From Ashinkailepas kermadecensis (lineage: Eukaryota > Arthropoda > Thecostraca > Neolepadidae): a stretch of DNA of 64,000 bases. The stretch spans positions 310,001 to 374,000 of the forward strand of contig JAOTOM010004675.1 of NCBI GenBank assembly GCA_034440615.1, written 5' to 3'. The translations under genes were made by a program, and so were the position numbers. The notes under the pieces are model-generated. The model saw only the letters and a list, made by a program, of their open reading frames with translations, was not told where the DNA came from and made no database searches. Below, one piece after another: positions 48,825-61,072 of this stretch; the stretch's first letter is position 1; the number at the start of each line of letters is the position of its first letter.

Positions 48825-50333
48825 CCGTGACCGCATATCGCATGCCAAGCATCTGCCAGCGCACGGCAAGGGACGGTTCATTTGTCTCGACCAGGAGGCT
48901 CGTAATTGGTGAGGTGCGGGATGCTCCAGTTACAACGCGTAGAGCCGAATGATGAATGGTATCCAGAGTACGCTTAGTGGATTCACTTGCACAATCGTAT
49001 ACAAAGCTGGCGTAGTCGAGTTTTGATCGTATTAGAGATCGGTACAGAAGCAGTAGGATTCTTCTGTCCGCCCCATAAGTAGTGCGAGGTATACGAGTAC
49101 ACTTCCAGATATTCATAGACTTAAAACATTGTTCACGCAGGACTTTAAAATGTTCTCTGTATGTGAGCGGCCTATCAAAGTACATTCCCAGGAAGCGAAC
49201 CACCGACTTGCACGGGATCGTTTCTCTGTAGAGTTTGATTGACATGTCTGGGCAGCACTGCCGCCGCCGACCGAAATGGATACCGATACCGAGATGGAAC
49301 TTCTGAGACCGAGATGGAACTTCTAAGACCGAAATGGTCTTAGAAGTTGAAAAGCGGAAACCATTAGCCACACTACATCGTTCAAGTCGTGTGACTGCAG
49401 CCTGTAGTTGCCTCTCCATGGATTAAGTCTTTGAAGCCGGACACCAAATTGCGAAATCGTCCACGAACAAGGATAGACCGGTTGTAGTTGGGAGATCGTC
49501 ACCAATGTCGTTGATCATTATTTCAAACCGAGGAACGCTCAATACGGTACCTTGCGTTACCCATTGAACTGTGGGCATCGATCGGAGAGCTGGTTACCCA
49601 CTCGAACGAAAAAGGACCGATCTGCTAAAAAGTTTTGCAAGAATGTTCCTATGTGACCACGTATGCCGTGCTTAAAAACCTTCCAGAGGATGCCTTGGCG
49701 TCAGGCAGTATCATACGCGCCCTCAATGTCAAAGAAGACAGCACCCGTGTGTCGCTTGCGCTTCAACGCAGTTCGTATGGCTGTGTCTAGGGATACGATG
49801 TGGTCGACTGTACAGTGGTTCTTCCTAAAACCACACTGGGTGTTTGTAAAGATGTTGGAGGTTTCTAAGAGCCACATCAAGCGTACGTGGACCATCCTCT
49901 CCATCAGCTTGCACATTGATGATGTAAGCGCAATGGGCCCATAATGCAATGGATCAGATCCACTCTTTACAGGCTTCAGGATCGGTATCACTATCGCTTC
50001 TCTCCATGAAGGTGGAAATCCTCCATTTTCCCATAGCCAGTTGAAAATTGATAAAAGTACCTGGAGCGCGCTATGAGGGAGGCGCTTCAACATATCGTTA
50101 TGCACGCTGTCAGGACCCTCGGATACACTTCGCAGGGCGCCGATGGCGGAAATCAGCTCAATCTCGGTGAACGGTGCGTTATATGGGAGTATCTCGGACG
50201 TTGAGAAACTTATGGCGGACCGTTCATGGCGACTTCGGTGACGCGCAAATTGTGGTTCCGAGCTTCCCCCTCGGCTACGCTCTGATAATGCACGTCCAAT
50301 CTCATTTGCGACGTCAGAGGGGTCAGAAAGCAC
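48825..50333 (-). pseudogene. LINE reverse transcriptase
   Basis: Blocks in order: FTEIELISAIGALRSVSEGP, NGGFPPSWREAIVIPILKP, CGFRKNHCTVDHI, motif A VFFDIEGAYDTA (about 49735-49700), TQGTVLSVPRFEIMINDI, the catalytic FVDDFAIWCPASK (about 49460), and the thumb VRFLGMYFDRPLTYREHF. The usual aspartates of motifs A and C are present, but stops and frameshifts lie between 49700 and 49420. Confidence 0.9.
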
Positions 50334-51490
50334 TCAATCTTCTACCTGCAAGGTAGGAAGTGGTGTAGAAGATAATTTTCCCGCGATCCTGCTAATACGT
50401 GTCCATACTTGAGAAACTGGAGTTCGATGGGTTAGCGTGTTTAAAAATGATTGCAGGTGTGCTCGTTTGGCCTCCAGACACGTCCAACAGGAGACAGCTC
50501 TAGCTCGGAGAAACGCTATACGATTTTCTGTGTTACAGTTGTGGTTAAACAGTCTAAAGGCTCGCTTGCGAGCACGGATGACCCTCCCGCACTCGTCGGT
50601 CCACCACGGAACTGGGGCACGTCGAGGGATAGTATAATTGAGAGGGATGCACTCAGCAGCACAGTCGATTACATTAGAGGTAAACTATTCCATGGATACG
50701 GGCTGGAAGCTTTCATGGCTGGAAGAGAAGGCCGCCTCCAGTTTATTTTCAAACTCACCCCACTTAGCCTTTTAAAAATTCCATCGGCTTGGTCTTGACC
50801 CAAGAACCACACCGTCTTGATAAGCCAACCATACTGGGAAGTGGTCACTGCCTAATTGGTCGTCGGCTACCGACCAAGTAAAAGATTGGGCCAACTGGGG
50901 GCTGCACAGACTTATGTCTAAAACCGACTTACTTCCAGATGGAAGAGCAACATGTGTCGGAGGTCCTGTGTTCAAAAGGCAGAGGGCTTCATCGTGAATG
51001 AAAGATTCCAAAAGGCGACCGCGTGAGTTCGTGGCGAGACATCCCCATACGATGTGGTGTGAATTAAAATATCCCAACAGTAAAACTGGGGGAGGGAGTT
51101 CAAGCATTAAGATACAGATAACTATGGCGGGAAGAGCGTATCCAGGCGGCAAGTACACATAACAAATTGTCAGTTGTCGTTGCTCGTTTGTTCATGCTTA
51201 CATGGGCGGCAACAGCCTGAAGACGAGTTTGCAAACTTATTGCATGTGCAGGTAAACTGTGGTGCACAGCAATGAGGACGCCACCGCAAGACACAGTGTC
51301 AGACACGACATCTTTTCGGAAGACAGAGCACCCTTTGATGGTACAACGAGCGTACGGTGCTAACTTCGTCTCTTGGAGGCAGATTGCAGCTGGGATGTAA
51401 TTACTGATGATAGACTGGAGGTCCAGCAGTCCAGTTTGAAGCCCTCTACAATTCCACTGTAAAATTCCATGTAAATTGTGGTATAAAAGG
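50334..51490 (-). pseudogene. LINE endonuclease and linker
   Basis: It starts GILQWNCRGLQTGLLDLQ at about 51470, then CLQETKLAPYARCTIKG, where the E of QETK is catalytic. DTVSCGGVLIAVHHSL follows, then after a frameshift LLGYFNSHHIVWGCLATNSR, SVLDISLCSP and LGSDHFPVWLAYQDG. The D of the GDFNAHH block has become Y. The linker with IPRRAPVPWWTDECGR lies near 50600. Confidence 0.88.
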
Positions 51491-51539
51491 GGAAAAAATA
51501 AATGCTGCTAAAATGATTGAACACCAGGTATGGACTAAC

Positions 51540-53367
51540 ATTGATCTCCTCCTGGTTTCACAGCCGGAGATGTTTGATTTCGTGGGAGCGACAGTGGACT
51601 GCCGAATTCGGTTGGCGACATCGCCCGGGCAGGGCCCGCTTCGTAGTTCGCCTCGGGTATCGGAGAGATATTGGGGTGTGTCCGGCTCGGCGTGGAGGGG
51701 CTTCAGGCGGTCCCATCACGCTCGAGGGCGAAGGCGGAAGTGTCGCTGCTGGGCATTGGCCCCCGGGCACCGGACCCGGAGAGAATGACCCACGTCGGGA
51801 TATACGTCCCCGGGTTCCCAAGTCCGGGGCTCTGGGTTGTACCTCAACCCCAGATGGTCTGGTCGTCAGTACAACCGCCGGGGGCTGTCTGGACGTCTGT
51901 GCGGGCGAGCGGGTGGTGGACTGGGATGTTGAGGTAGGGTAGGAGGATGTGGTGGTTGTGTTGGAGGTAGGTGGCAAGAATTTGGACACATGAGGTAGTG
52001 CTGATGGACGTGTGGATATGGAGTTGGAGGGGGATGTGAGGCGTGAGTGGTTTGGAGAGGGTTGGGCGTTGGTAGATGGGAGGGTTTGAGATGTGGGTGA
52101 CGAGGGGTGGGGGGGGGGGGGGGGAGCCGGGGACTTGCTGGGGCGCTTCCTTCGCTGTACTTCACGCCATTCACCCCCTCGGGATCCAGGGGGACCGTGG
52201 CGGGGATCGTAGCGAGCGACTTCCCGTGTTCGGAACTTCCTGCAGGTGTGAGAGGTACGAAGGCGTCCTGCGCTCGTTCTTCGTGTGCAGGTTGGGCATC
52301 AGTGGCAATACCGTTCAGAGGCTCTGTCTCTTACGATGGTGAGGGACTTCGCCGCGTGAAAAGGCTACAAGCCACGCCGAAGGACCGGAGGAGTGTGCTG
52401 AGCTGTGCGATGAGCTCTGCGGCACTCGCTCGCTGTGCTTGCAACGGTGCAAGTGTGGTGCTACTTCCTTTCGCAACAGTTGCGTAGGAAATTCTTGGGT
52501 GAACTGATTCGTAGGCCTGTCCAGCCCCACGAAACGACAGGTTTCTCATGACCTTGATACAGACAATCTTTTTTTCCTGCATGTATGTCGGACAGGCTCA
52601 GTCGTAAGTAGTGTACAGCACCTGATCATTCCCACAATTGGTGCACCACGGTTTGTTCGCGCTACAATCCTGGCTTTCGTGTTCAGGTGATGAGCACCTG
52701 CCGCAGAGCGGGCGATTTTTACAGTTTTGGCTCATGTGTCCGAATCTCCGGCAACGGTAACTCCTCATTTGGTTTGGAATGAAAAGTCGGACCTTCACTC
52801 TGACATGTCCCACACGAATATCAGTTGGTAGGTCAGGTCGGTTGAAAGTTAAAATGATGTTATTTGTTGGTACCATGGTGGTGCCCTTACAAATTCTGAT
52901 GAGTCGAGATTCTATCACTCCAAACTCATTCGAGCAGTCAACAATATCTTCATCACTTACGTCTAGGAGGTCATAACAGTTTATAATACCCTTCACTGAG
53001 TTTTTAGCTTTGTGCAGGAAAACCGACATCCGGATGGCCACATCATGGCTCCCCTCACGGTCACGAATCGATCTGTCGCTGCCATTGCCCTCTCTGCATC
53101 CCCGCTGCGTCAAAACTCTACCTCGAGTCCACCGTCTCGTAATCGCTCACATTTCAGAATGGATCCAAATCGGTCACAGCCGTCACGACGCTGAAAGGGC
53201 GACAAAGTCGCAAGCGGCTTTGATCCCTCCAAAGATTTGAAGATAAGAGTGCGGAAAGTGTGCGTTTGAGCAGTCCGATTCGTGGGGCGCCCGTGCCCTG
53301 GAAGGGCTTGGCCAGTCTGGTCCTTGTGAGAAGGCCCAGGGGTTGTGTTTTTGTTTGTGTTTGCCAT
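51540..53367 (-). pseudogene. LINE ORF1 (gag-like, zinc knuckles, proline-rich)
   Basis: A start at 53367 reads MANTNKNTTPGPSHKDQTGQ. After a frameshift near 53110, an RNA-binding region with IRVGHVRVKVRLFIPNQMRS leads to three zinc knuckles beginning CRRFGHMSQNCKNRPLCGRC. Then come ISYATVAKGSSTT and a proline-rich tail (52174-51560). ORF1 proteins coat LINE RNA. Confidence 0.85.
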
Positions 53368-54289
53368 TCAAGTTTATTTGGTTCAGCTTCTCGTGACACC
53401 CCACCCCTAGGGCACCACTGGGAGGACGCCTTGATCCCGCGAACGGGAGGACGCCAGGTGACCGAGAAACCATACGGAGCAGGCGGCGCATTCGCGCTGC
53501 CGGGAGATGGAGACTCACCACCCAGACCGCGCTACAGCGCCGCCCACCCCTAGACCCCTGCCGACCAGGCCGACAGGTACTAGACCGAGGCCCAGAGTTT
53601 CGACCCGAGGCGACAAGCCACTTGACCCGCATGGGGCACTACGGGCCCGCCCGCCCCTCCTGGATATCAGGACCAAAGATGCGTGTTGCTTCCCCCGTCA
53701 CAACTAACACCGTGCGACGGGGGAACTCAGCCTCCAGGACTCCGTCAACCCCCGGGGACGGGCCGAAGGGGCGCGACTACCCCGATAAAATTGAGCTGGT
53801 GGGCAGGGCCGGGGAAGTTGTCCTACCTGCTCGTAGTAGGGAGAGTTGGTGTTCCAGGGCCAGGTGGAGAACATAGACGTTGAGATGGAATGGGAATTGG
53901 GATGGGAGCATATGGATGGAAGGACGAGTGAGGCACCCTTCGTCTGACCCCTCAATGGTAAGATGGGAGCCGGATCATCGGGGCGCGCAATCCCCCCCCC
54001 CCCCACCACTGAAAGGTGGTGCATCATCGGGGGAGCCCATGTGCTGTATCCATGACCTTGAACTGGAACTTGTATAATGCTGTGTTGACAGGAAGCTAAT
54101 CTGCAAGTTTGTTTGGAACTCAGGATATGGTATTTATTTGGGTGTGTTCTTTTTCTAGTGTCTTCCCTCTACAGGCCAAACCCAGATCAGCCCCTGTATC
54201 TCCTTCACATTTCATGACTATGACTTAATGTCACAAACTGAAAAAGATGCATTTCCTGCATGTATTTACTTGGTCTTGCAGGTAGGTAC
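53368..54289. other. 5' flank of the LINE, GC-rich
   Basis: Probably the LINE 5' UTR in part (about 53368-53900). A cytosine run with CCACCACTGAAAGGTGG lies near 54000. No gene recognised. Confidence 0.45.
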
Positions 54290-55178
54290 ATCCTATGGTA
54301 AATTTGTAGTTTAGGATAAATTCTGATCACTTGGAATTTTGTTTTTTAATGCAATGCTTATGAATGTGCTGAACGTGATGTGACCTTTCCATACCTTTCA
54401 GATGAGAGGCAAAATAACACCCAAGAAGCAGCTTGGAATTGGGTAATATAGCATAGCAAAAATTATTGCTCAAAATAAAGCAAAAGATGCAACACAATAC
54501 AACCTAACCTCGCCAAACCTTCCATGGAGGAAGGTTAGGTTTTTTTAACCAATACCATGCTTTTTAACATCATCAAGACTAGGTGACCACTCATTTTATC
54601 TGCAAATGATTACTTTTCAGTTGGCAAAGAAATACATGATCATAATATTCACCCTAAAGATATAGCCAATAACATGTTATTACCAGTACCTGGTGTCACA
54701 GATGTCATAAAGAAGAAATTAAATGCTTCATGCACTCAATTCAATACTCTTTTGCATCAAAAACCTTATGTTTCTGGCTTAATTCCACATTCATTCCTGA
54801 CACTGAACATTTGCAACCACATGCTTCCAGAACCTTCAATCAAGGCCAGAAGCTCCTTGTGATGCTGTTAGCATTGACAGCAGTGCTAACAATGTTCACC
54901 AAGACTTGATGGTGTCATGGTGGAAAAGTTTCTTTGGGATGATTCTGGTTCTTCTGGCTTGGTTATGTTATGTTATGTTAGATCATATTATGTTATGCTA
55001 TATTATATTTATTATGCTATGTTACCTTAGTCTAGGTTATGTTAGGTTAGCTTTTTATGATTTATACATGTAGGTATATGTAATTTTTGAATTCATGAAA
55101 TTGGAATTCAAGCAGAAAAGTGAAACAAACCGAATGCAGCCACAAATATCAGTTTAATTGTGGCTTCACTATGTACCC
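54290..55178. repeat. TAACC-family block and TTATG repeats
   Basis: 54290-54560 matches the family at 33230-33480, sharing TTGGGTAATATAGCATA, GATGCAACA and AACCTAACCT. 54960-55060 is rich in TTATGTTATGTTA units. No gene recognised. Confidence 0.6.
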
Positions 55179-56961
55179 GTTGCAACATGGATTTCGATCT
55201 CGAAGGTCTTATTTAACCAACCTTTTGGAGTTCATGGAGTATGTTACTAAAGAAGTAGACAATCAAAGCAGGATGGATGTTGTGTACTTGGACTTTAGCA
55301 AAGCTTTGGATAAAGTTCCACATGGGAGGCTAATTCATCAACTACAGCAACATGGGATTGTTGGAAAAGTTCTAGGTTGGATTGAAGCATGGTTAAGGGG
55401 AAGGAAACAAAGGGTAATGTTAAATGGATGTAAATCTGATTGGAGGGATGTTCTGAGTGGAGTACCACAGGGCTCTGTTCTAGGGCCACTTCTCTTTATC
55501 ATCTTTGTGAATAACATTGAGGTAGGGCTGAGGAATAGAGTGCTCAAATTTGCTGATGACATCAAGCTGATAGGAGTGGCAAACAGTTGTGATCAATCTA
55601 TAAATATTCAACTAGACTTGGAGGGCCTAAAAAAGTGGGCTGATCAATGGCAGATGTCTTTCAACTATGACAAGTGTAAGGTTATGCATCTGGGGTCTGG
55701 AGGTGAGACTAAGATATACAATGGGAGGGAGGGAACTGGATGTTATTGAAGAGGAAAGGGACTTAGGTGTGTTGGTTTCAAGAGACCTTAAAGCAGAACA
55801 ACAATGTAGCTCAGCTAGGAACAGGGCACTCAGAATGCTGAGACTCATTAATAGGAGTGTGATATATAAGAGCAAGGAAGTCATGAAAAAACTGTACTTA
55901 GCATATGTGCGACCCCACTTGGAATATTCTGTACAAGCATGGAGCCCCTACCTAGAAAAAGATAGAGACATGTTAGAAAGAGTGCAGTGCAAAGCAACTA
56001 GACTCATCAGTGGAATAGGTAACTTAGAATATGGAGAAAGGCTTGTGGCATTGGATATGTACTCACTCAAGTATAGGAAATTAAGGGGGGGGACATGATT
56101 GAAATGTACAAAATTGTTAGAGGACTAGATCAGGTCAATTTGAATGGTGCTCTTCGGTTTAGAGTATCATATAGGTGTCATCAATTCAGGTTAGACAAGT
56201 TGAGGTGCAGGACAGTTAAGCGACAACAGGTCTTCAGTCAAAGGGTTGTTGATCAGTGGAATGGGCTGCCTGCTGATGTTGTGGGGAGTTCCTCATTGAA
56301 TGTATTTAAAAGTAGGGTGGCTATATTTTTTGGACAGGAAAATATTGTTTGAGTTCTAATTTGTGATGGATGGGGTGAGATTTATGTTAAGTAAGTGTGC
56401 ATGGCACAGACCCCTTTAAGCAGGCATGGATGCAGTTGGAAAATTATTGATAAGGCATTCAATCCACATGTATTGAGAGAGATCAGGGGAATAGAGCTGG
56501 ATAGCTAGGGTAGATAGGCATTGATAGGTGTGTGGGATATTGGAGGACTGGTTTCTTCAGGATGTGGGATGGTTGGGGTGGGTCCTTTCACCAGGCTTAT
56601 GGTGTCTTCCATTTACAGACTTAACTGGATGGGCCTTTGGGTCTCTTATTAAGTCTAAATGCTTTATAACTTTATATAGGGTGTACCTAGCAATGGATTC
56701 AGCACCTTCCTTCGGGATGTGATACTGATGAGATTGTCTATGGTAGCACAATGGGTATGATGGGAGGAGTTTGTAATTGTTGAGTGTGTTATGCAATAGC
56801 AAGTGAATGGTGCTAGATAGGCTGGGATATATAGCTCCCTAGGAACTTGAGATAAGTGATTGATTGGGGTGAGAGTATGTACATTTCTAGTACCTTTTCT
56901 AGATAGGCTTAACCCAGATGGGCCCCTGTGGCTCTTATTTAGCCTTAACACTTTATGACTC
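55179..56961 (+). mobile_element. CR1-type LINE, 5'-truncated, plus strand
   Basis: It begins inside RT (QHGFRSRRSYLTNLLEFMEY) and continues VVYLDFSKALDKVPH (motif A), SGVPQGSVLGPLLFIIFVNN, and LKFADDIKLIGVANS (motif C, FADD). A frameshift near 55715 and another at about 56095 separate the C-terminal part, which ends near 56350 with SQRVVDQWNGLPADVVGSSS. The 3' tail ends GCCTTAACACTTTATGACT. Non-LTR elements of this type truncate at the 5' end on insertion. Confidence 0.9.
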
Positions 56962-56991
56962 CAGTACCTCAGAAAATTATTAAAGTCACAA

Positions 56992-59156
56992 AGTCATAAA
57001 GTGTTAAGGCTTAATAAGAGCCACAGGGGCCCATCTGGGTTAAGCCTATCTAGAAAAGGTACTAGAAATGTACATATTCTCACCCCAATCAATCCCTAAT
57101 CCCAAGTTCCTAGGAAGCTATATATCCCAGCCTATCTAGCATCATCCACTTGCTATTGCATAACACCCTCAACAATTGCAAGCTCCTCCCATCATACCCA
57201 TTGTGCTACCATAGCCCCTGCTTAAAGGGGTCTGTGCCATGCACATTTAACATAAATATTATCCCCTCCATCCAAATTAGAAATCAAAAACAAGATTTTC
57301 CTGCCTAAAAAATTTGTCCACCCTACTTTTAAATACATTCAATGAGTAACTCCCCACAACATCAGCAGGCAGCCCATTCCACTGATCAACAACCCTTTGA
57401 CTGAAGACCTGCTGTCGCTTAACTGTCCTACACCTCAACTTGTCTAACCTGAGTTGGTGACCCCTGTGTGATACTTTAAACTGAAGAGCACCATTTAAAT
57501 TGACCTGATCTAGTCCTTTAACAATTTTGTACATTTCAATCATGTCCCCCTTAATCTCCTATACTTGAGTGAGTACATATCTAATGCCACAAGCCTTTCT
57601 CCATATTCTAAGCTACCTAGTCCACTGATGAGTTTAGTTGCTTTGCGTTGCACTCTTTCTAACTTGTCTATATCTTTTCTAGGTAGGGGCTCCAAGCTTG
57701 CACAGAATATTCCAAGTGGGGTCGCACATATGCTAAGTACAGTTTTTTCATGACTTCCTTGCTCTTATACATCACACTTCTATTAATGAGTCCCAGCATT
57801 CTGAGTGCCCTGTTCCTAGCTGAGCTACATTGTTTCTCTGCTTTAAGGTCATTTGAAACCAACACACCTAAGTCCCTTTCCTCTTCAATAACATCCAGTT
57901 CCCTCCCTCCCATTGTATATCTGAAAGTCTCACCTCCAGACCCCAGATGCATAACCTTACACTTGTCATAGTTAAAAGACATCTGCCATTGATCAGCCCA
58001 CTTTTTTAGGTCCTCCAAGTCTAGTTGAATATTACTAGATTGATCACAACTGTTTGCCACTCCTACCAGTTTGATGTCATCAGCAAATTTGAACACTCTA
58101 TTCCTCAGCCCTACCTCAATGTTATTTACAAAGATGATAAAGAGAAGTGGCCCTAGAACAGAGCCCTGTGGTACTCCACTCAGAACATCCTTCCAATCAG
58201 ATTTACATCCATTTAACATTACCCTTTGTTTCCTTCCCCTCAACCATGCTTCAATCCAACCTAGAACTTTTCCAACAATCCCATGTTGCTGTAGTTGATG
58301 AATTAGCCTCCTATGTGGAACTTTATCAAAAGCTTTGCTAAAGTCCAAGTACACAACATCCATCCTGTTTTGATTGTCTACTTCTTTAGTAACATACTCC
58401 ATGAACTCCAAAAGGTTAGTTAAACAAGACCTTCGAGATCGAAATCCATGTTGAGTATCCCTTAAAAGATTGTGCCTATCAAGATGAATCTGAACATTCT
58501 GTTTAACCAGTTTTTCTAGTACCTTGCAAACTATTGAGGTCAAACTGACTGGCCTGTAGTTCCCTACACACTTCATACTTCCCTTTTTGAAAATTGGAAC
58601 TACATTTGCATTTCTCCAATCTTCAGGCACTTCAGAGTATTCCATAGACCGCCTGAAAAGTATACCTAGAGGAACTGCTAAAGCTTTAGCACACTCTACT
58701 AAGACCCCAGCATATATATCATCTGGTCCAGAAGCTTTATTAGGCTTTATATTCTGCAACTGCTTTTCTACAGCTTCTGTAGTTATCGTAAGATACTCCA
58801 ACCTATCACCTGTCATGGCATATGATTCAGTTGTTTCTATTCTACCAGAATTATCCTGAGTAAAGACTGATGAGAATTGCTTGCTTAAGGATTCCACAAT
58901 ATCACAATCATCAACCACTAATTCCCCATCTACCTCCAGTGGTCCTACACCACACTTTTTAGCCTTAAATTTGTAGAAACTAAAGAATCTCTTAGCATTA
59001 CCTGCTGAACATTCCCAAGCTAATTTGATTTCAGCCAGTCTTTTAGATGCCCTAACACACCTCCTAACTTTATTTCTAGCTATTTGATATGATTTGAGGT
59101 TAACCTCAGAGTTAGCATATTTTAGTTTCTTGAATGCCTGCTTCTTTGACTCCAGT
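56992..59156 (-). mobile_element. CR1-type LINE, 5'-truncated, minus strand
   Basis: It starts near 59156 and holds a 501-codon frame (59173-57668) covering the RT N-terminus (IKPNKASGPDDIYAGVLVEC, YRPVSLTSIVCKVLEKLV), motif A YLDFSKAFDKVPH, SGVPQGSVLGPLL, FKFADDIKLVG and thumb. A second frame (57543-57277) holds the C-terminal end. The 3' tail mirrors that of the plus-strand copy and stops 30 bases from it. Better preserved than its partner, but lacking endonuclease. Confidence 0.92.
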
Positions 59157-59173
59157 GTAAGTGGAATAACCAA
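57668..59173 (-). CDS. CR1 reverse transcriptase, partial, long open frame
   Basis: 501 codons uninterrupted, RT domain from about residue 150 to 400, with catalytic D in LDFSKAFD and DD in FADD. The first few codons (59173-59157) belong to the neighbouring inverted repeat, so the ATG at 59173 is supplied by flanking DNA. A stop-containing gap separates the last part (57543-57277). An element gene, truncated at both ends of the full protein. Confidence 0.85.
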   Translation of the reverse strand: MVIPLTLESKKQAFKKLKYANSEVNLKSYQIARNKVRRCVRASKRLAEIKLAWECSAGNAKRFFSFYKFKAKKCGVGPLEVDGELVVDDCDIVESLSKQFSSVFTQDNSGRIETTESYAMTGDRLEYLTITTEAVEKQLQNIKPNKASGPDDIYAGVLVECAKALAVPLGILFRRSMEYSEVPEDWRNANVVPIFKKGSMKCVGNYRPVSLTSIVCKVLEKLVKQNVQIHLDRHNLLRDTQHGFRSRRSCLTNLLEFMEYVTKEVDNQNRMDVVYLDFSKAFDKVPHRRLIHQLQQHGIVGKVLGWIEAWLRGRKQRVMLNGCKSDWKDVLSGVPQGSVLGPLLFIIFVNNIEVGLRNRVFKFADDIKLVGVANSCDQSSNIQLDLEDLKKWADQWQMSFNYDKCKVMHLGSGGETFRYTMGGRELDVIEEERDLGVLVSNDLKAEKQCSSARNRALRMLGLINRSVMYKSKEVMKKLYLAYVRPHLEYSVQAWSPYLEKI

Positions 59174-60086
59174 CGTTTTTTTGGGTGTCGTTCTGTGTTT
59201 GTTTTTATTGATATCTTTGTTCCCACATTTGTGTCGGAGTACATGTAAAGCCCATCCTATCCAGTACGAACCCGGAGTGCAAAAATGTTTTCAGAGATAG
59301 AATCTCTTAAGAAGTGCCTTAATTCCCACCCTGGCTATGATACTAGTAATATCTTATGAGTTAACTCTACAAGCATTTACATACCTTAGTGGGATGATCC
59401 AGGATGTGGCTCATCCATTTGTACCTCCATGGTGTCAGACTGACCAGCATGGTGCTCAGACTGAAGCTTATAAACCTTTGATGCTTGGAGAAGAAGGTTA
59501 TGAATCTTGCTACCATGGAATTCCTTCTAAAACAAGTAGTGTAGATCCTGGAACCATTTTTGCCAAATAACCCTGGTTAATCTAATTTGCCTATTGGGAA
59601 TATTAAGCTCTCTTGAGAACAACCATGCAAGCTTTGAATATTTCCAACAACACAGTGTTGTTCCCAATAATGTTATTTGGCAAAAATGGTTCCAGGATCT
59701 ACACTACTTGTTTTAGAAGGAATTCCATGGTAGCAAGATTCATAACCTTCTTCTCCAAGCATCAAAGGTTTATAAGCTTCAGTCTGAGCACCATGCTGGT
59801 CAGTCTGACACCATGGAGGTACAAATGGATGAGCCACATCCTGGATCATCCCACTAAGGTATGTAAATGCTTGTAGAGTTAACTCATAAGATATTACTAG
59901 TATCATAGCCAGGGTGGGAATTAAGGCACTTCTTAAGAGATTCTATCTCTGAAAACATTTTTGCACTCTGGGTTCGTACTGGATAGGATGGGCTTTACAT
60001 GTACTCCGACACAAATGTGGGAACAAAGATATCAATAAAAACAAACACAGAACGACACCCAAAAAAACGTTGGTTATTCCACTTAC
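59157..60086. repeat. Inverted repeat, 414-bp arms, 102-bp loop
   Basis: 59157-59570 and 59673-60086 are inverted copies differing at very few bases. Each arm contains the same 77-codon frame (MILVISYELTLQAF...), which is a shadow of the symmetry. Arm 2 continues on the outside to about 60190; arm 1 stops exactly at the CR1 element. Confidence 0.95.
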
Positions 60087-60190
60087 GGTCACCACTCAAA
60101 CTAATCACTTTTTGTAGCAGTCAGCAGCCGGACCACATCTTCACACACTCCATCAATCTCAACCACCGGAATTGCTGACAACAACGCGCC

Positions 60191-60595
60191 AACAGCAACT
60201 TGCAGGATGATGTCCATGCACACTTAGAACACTGTTCTCCGGCTCTGGAGCCGCGTCTCGGAATACTTGCGTTCCTCCCACCCTATAGTGGGAAACTTGG
60301 AGTTCTAAGAGACGTTATCTGGAGTCCCGGAGGCCACCGATCAGAATTGGCTGCGTTAGCGTTTTCTGTTCTGAAATCTGTCTGTGAACCAATCAATGGT
60401 ATTTTGTATATGACGTCATAACTATTAGAAACTTTGAACACATGGTTAACAGTGTCCACACAAGTTAACAGTAAACACAAGACCTTGACTGATCCTTTGC
60501 TTTGATCACATCCAACTGTGGCGTGTGCAGTAGCGCAGCTGCGTTCGTATTACGTGGAAAATTGGCTGCGTAGGTAGGTATGCACTGAGCTGAGG
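60191..60595. other. Unassigned spacer
   Basis: No gene or repeat recognised. Confidence 0.5.
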
Positions 60596-60736
60596 GTGAA
60601 GTGTGAAGTATTTTTGTTTGTTTTTCATATGGCTAGCCTTGTACTGAGACCAACAGTGAAAGGAAAACGCATTTCTCCTGTGAGCTATAAGAAACGAAAC
60701 AGTGCCGATTATTACGGGTCACTACCGGGCGGCGCC
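60596..60736 (+). other. Possible first coding exon interrupted by MITE
   Basis: After CATATGGCTAGC a frame reads MASLVLRPTVKGKRISPVSY then KKRNSADYYGSLPGG before entering the MITE at 60737. Codon use and basic composition look gene-like, but I recognise no family and see no splice donor. It may be chance. Confidence 0.25.
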
Positions 60737-61072
60737 GGTAATCTTTACCTTTCGGCCGACATATACTGCCAAGGTTAGTGATTTGTAAAGAGGTGTACAG
60801 AGACGTCACAGGAGTCAAGGAAGTGACGTCACAGGAGTCGGGTATCGATGACGGTTACGAACATAACATAACCTAACCTAACCTAAATTAACCTAACCTA
60901 ACCTAACACAACCTAACATAACCCAACCCAACCTAACCTAAGCTAACCTAACCTAGCACATCGACACCCAACTCCTGTGACGTCACTTCCCTGACTCCTG
61001 TGACGTCACTGTACACCTCTTTACAAATCACTAACCTTGGCAGTATGTGTCGGCCGAAAGGTAAAGAAAGCA
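60737..61072. mobile_element. Palindromic MITE with telomere-like core, copy 1
   Basis: Inverted arms of about 110 bp (TCTTTACCTTTCGGCCGACA inward) flank about 95 bp of TAACC repeats. The arms carry three TGACGTCA palindromes (a fourth is AGACGTCA). The direct repeat GCGGCGCC flanks it (60729-60736 and 61073-61080). No coding capacity. Confidence 0.85.

Larger units (their letters stand above)
47378..53367 (-). mobile_element. Near-complete, mutated I-group LINE
   Basis: On the minus strand the order is ORF1 with zinc knuckles (53367-51540), APE endonuclease (51480-50800), linker, RT (50333-48825), RNase H (48679-47900) and a C-terminal CCHC (47758-47700). The RNase H domain points to the I/LOA/R1-like branch of non-LTR elements. 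The tail near 47378-47440 reads CTAAACCCCAATAACGAC. Several frameshifts and stops and a SINE insertion (48680-48824) make this copy inactive, but the domains are easily readable. Confidence 0.9.

Noticed and set aside
59337..59906. Duplicated 77-aa gene on opposite strands
   Set aside because: It is simply the same chance frame in both arms of the inverted repeat; no family is recognised.
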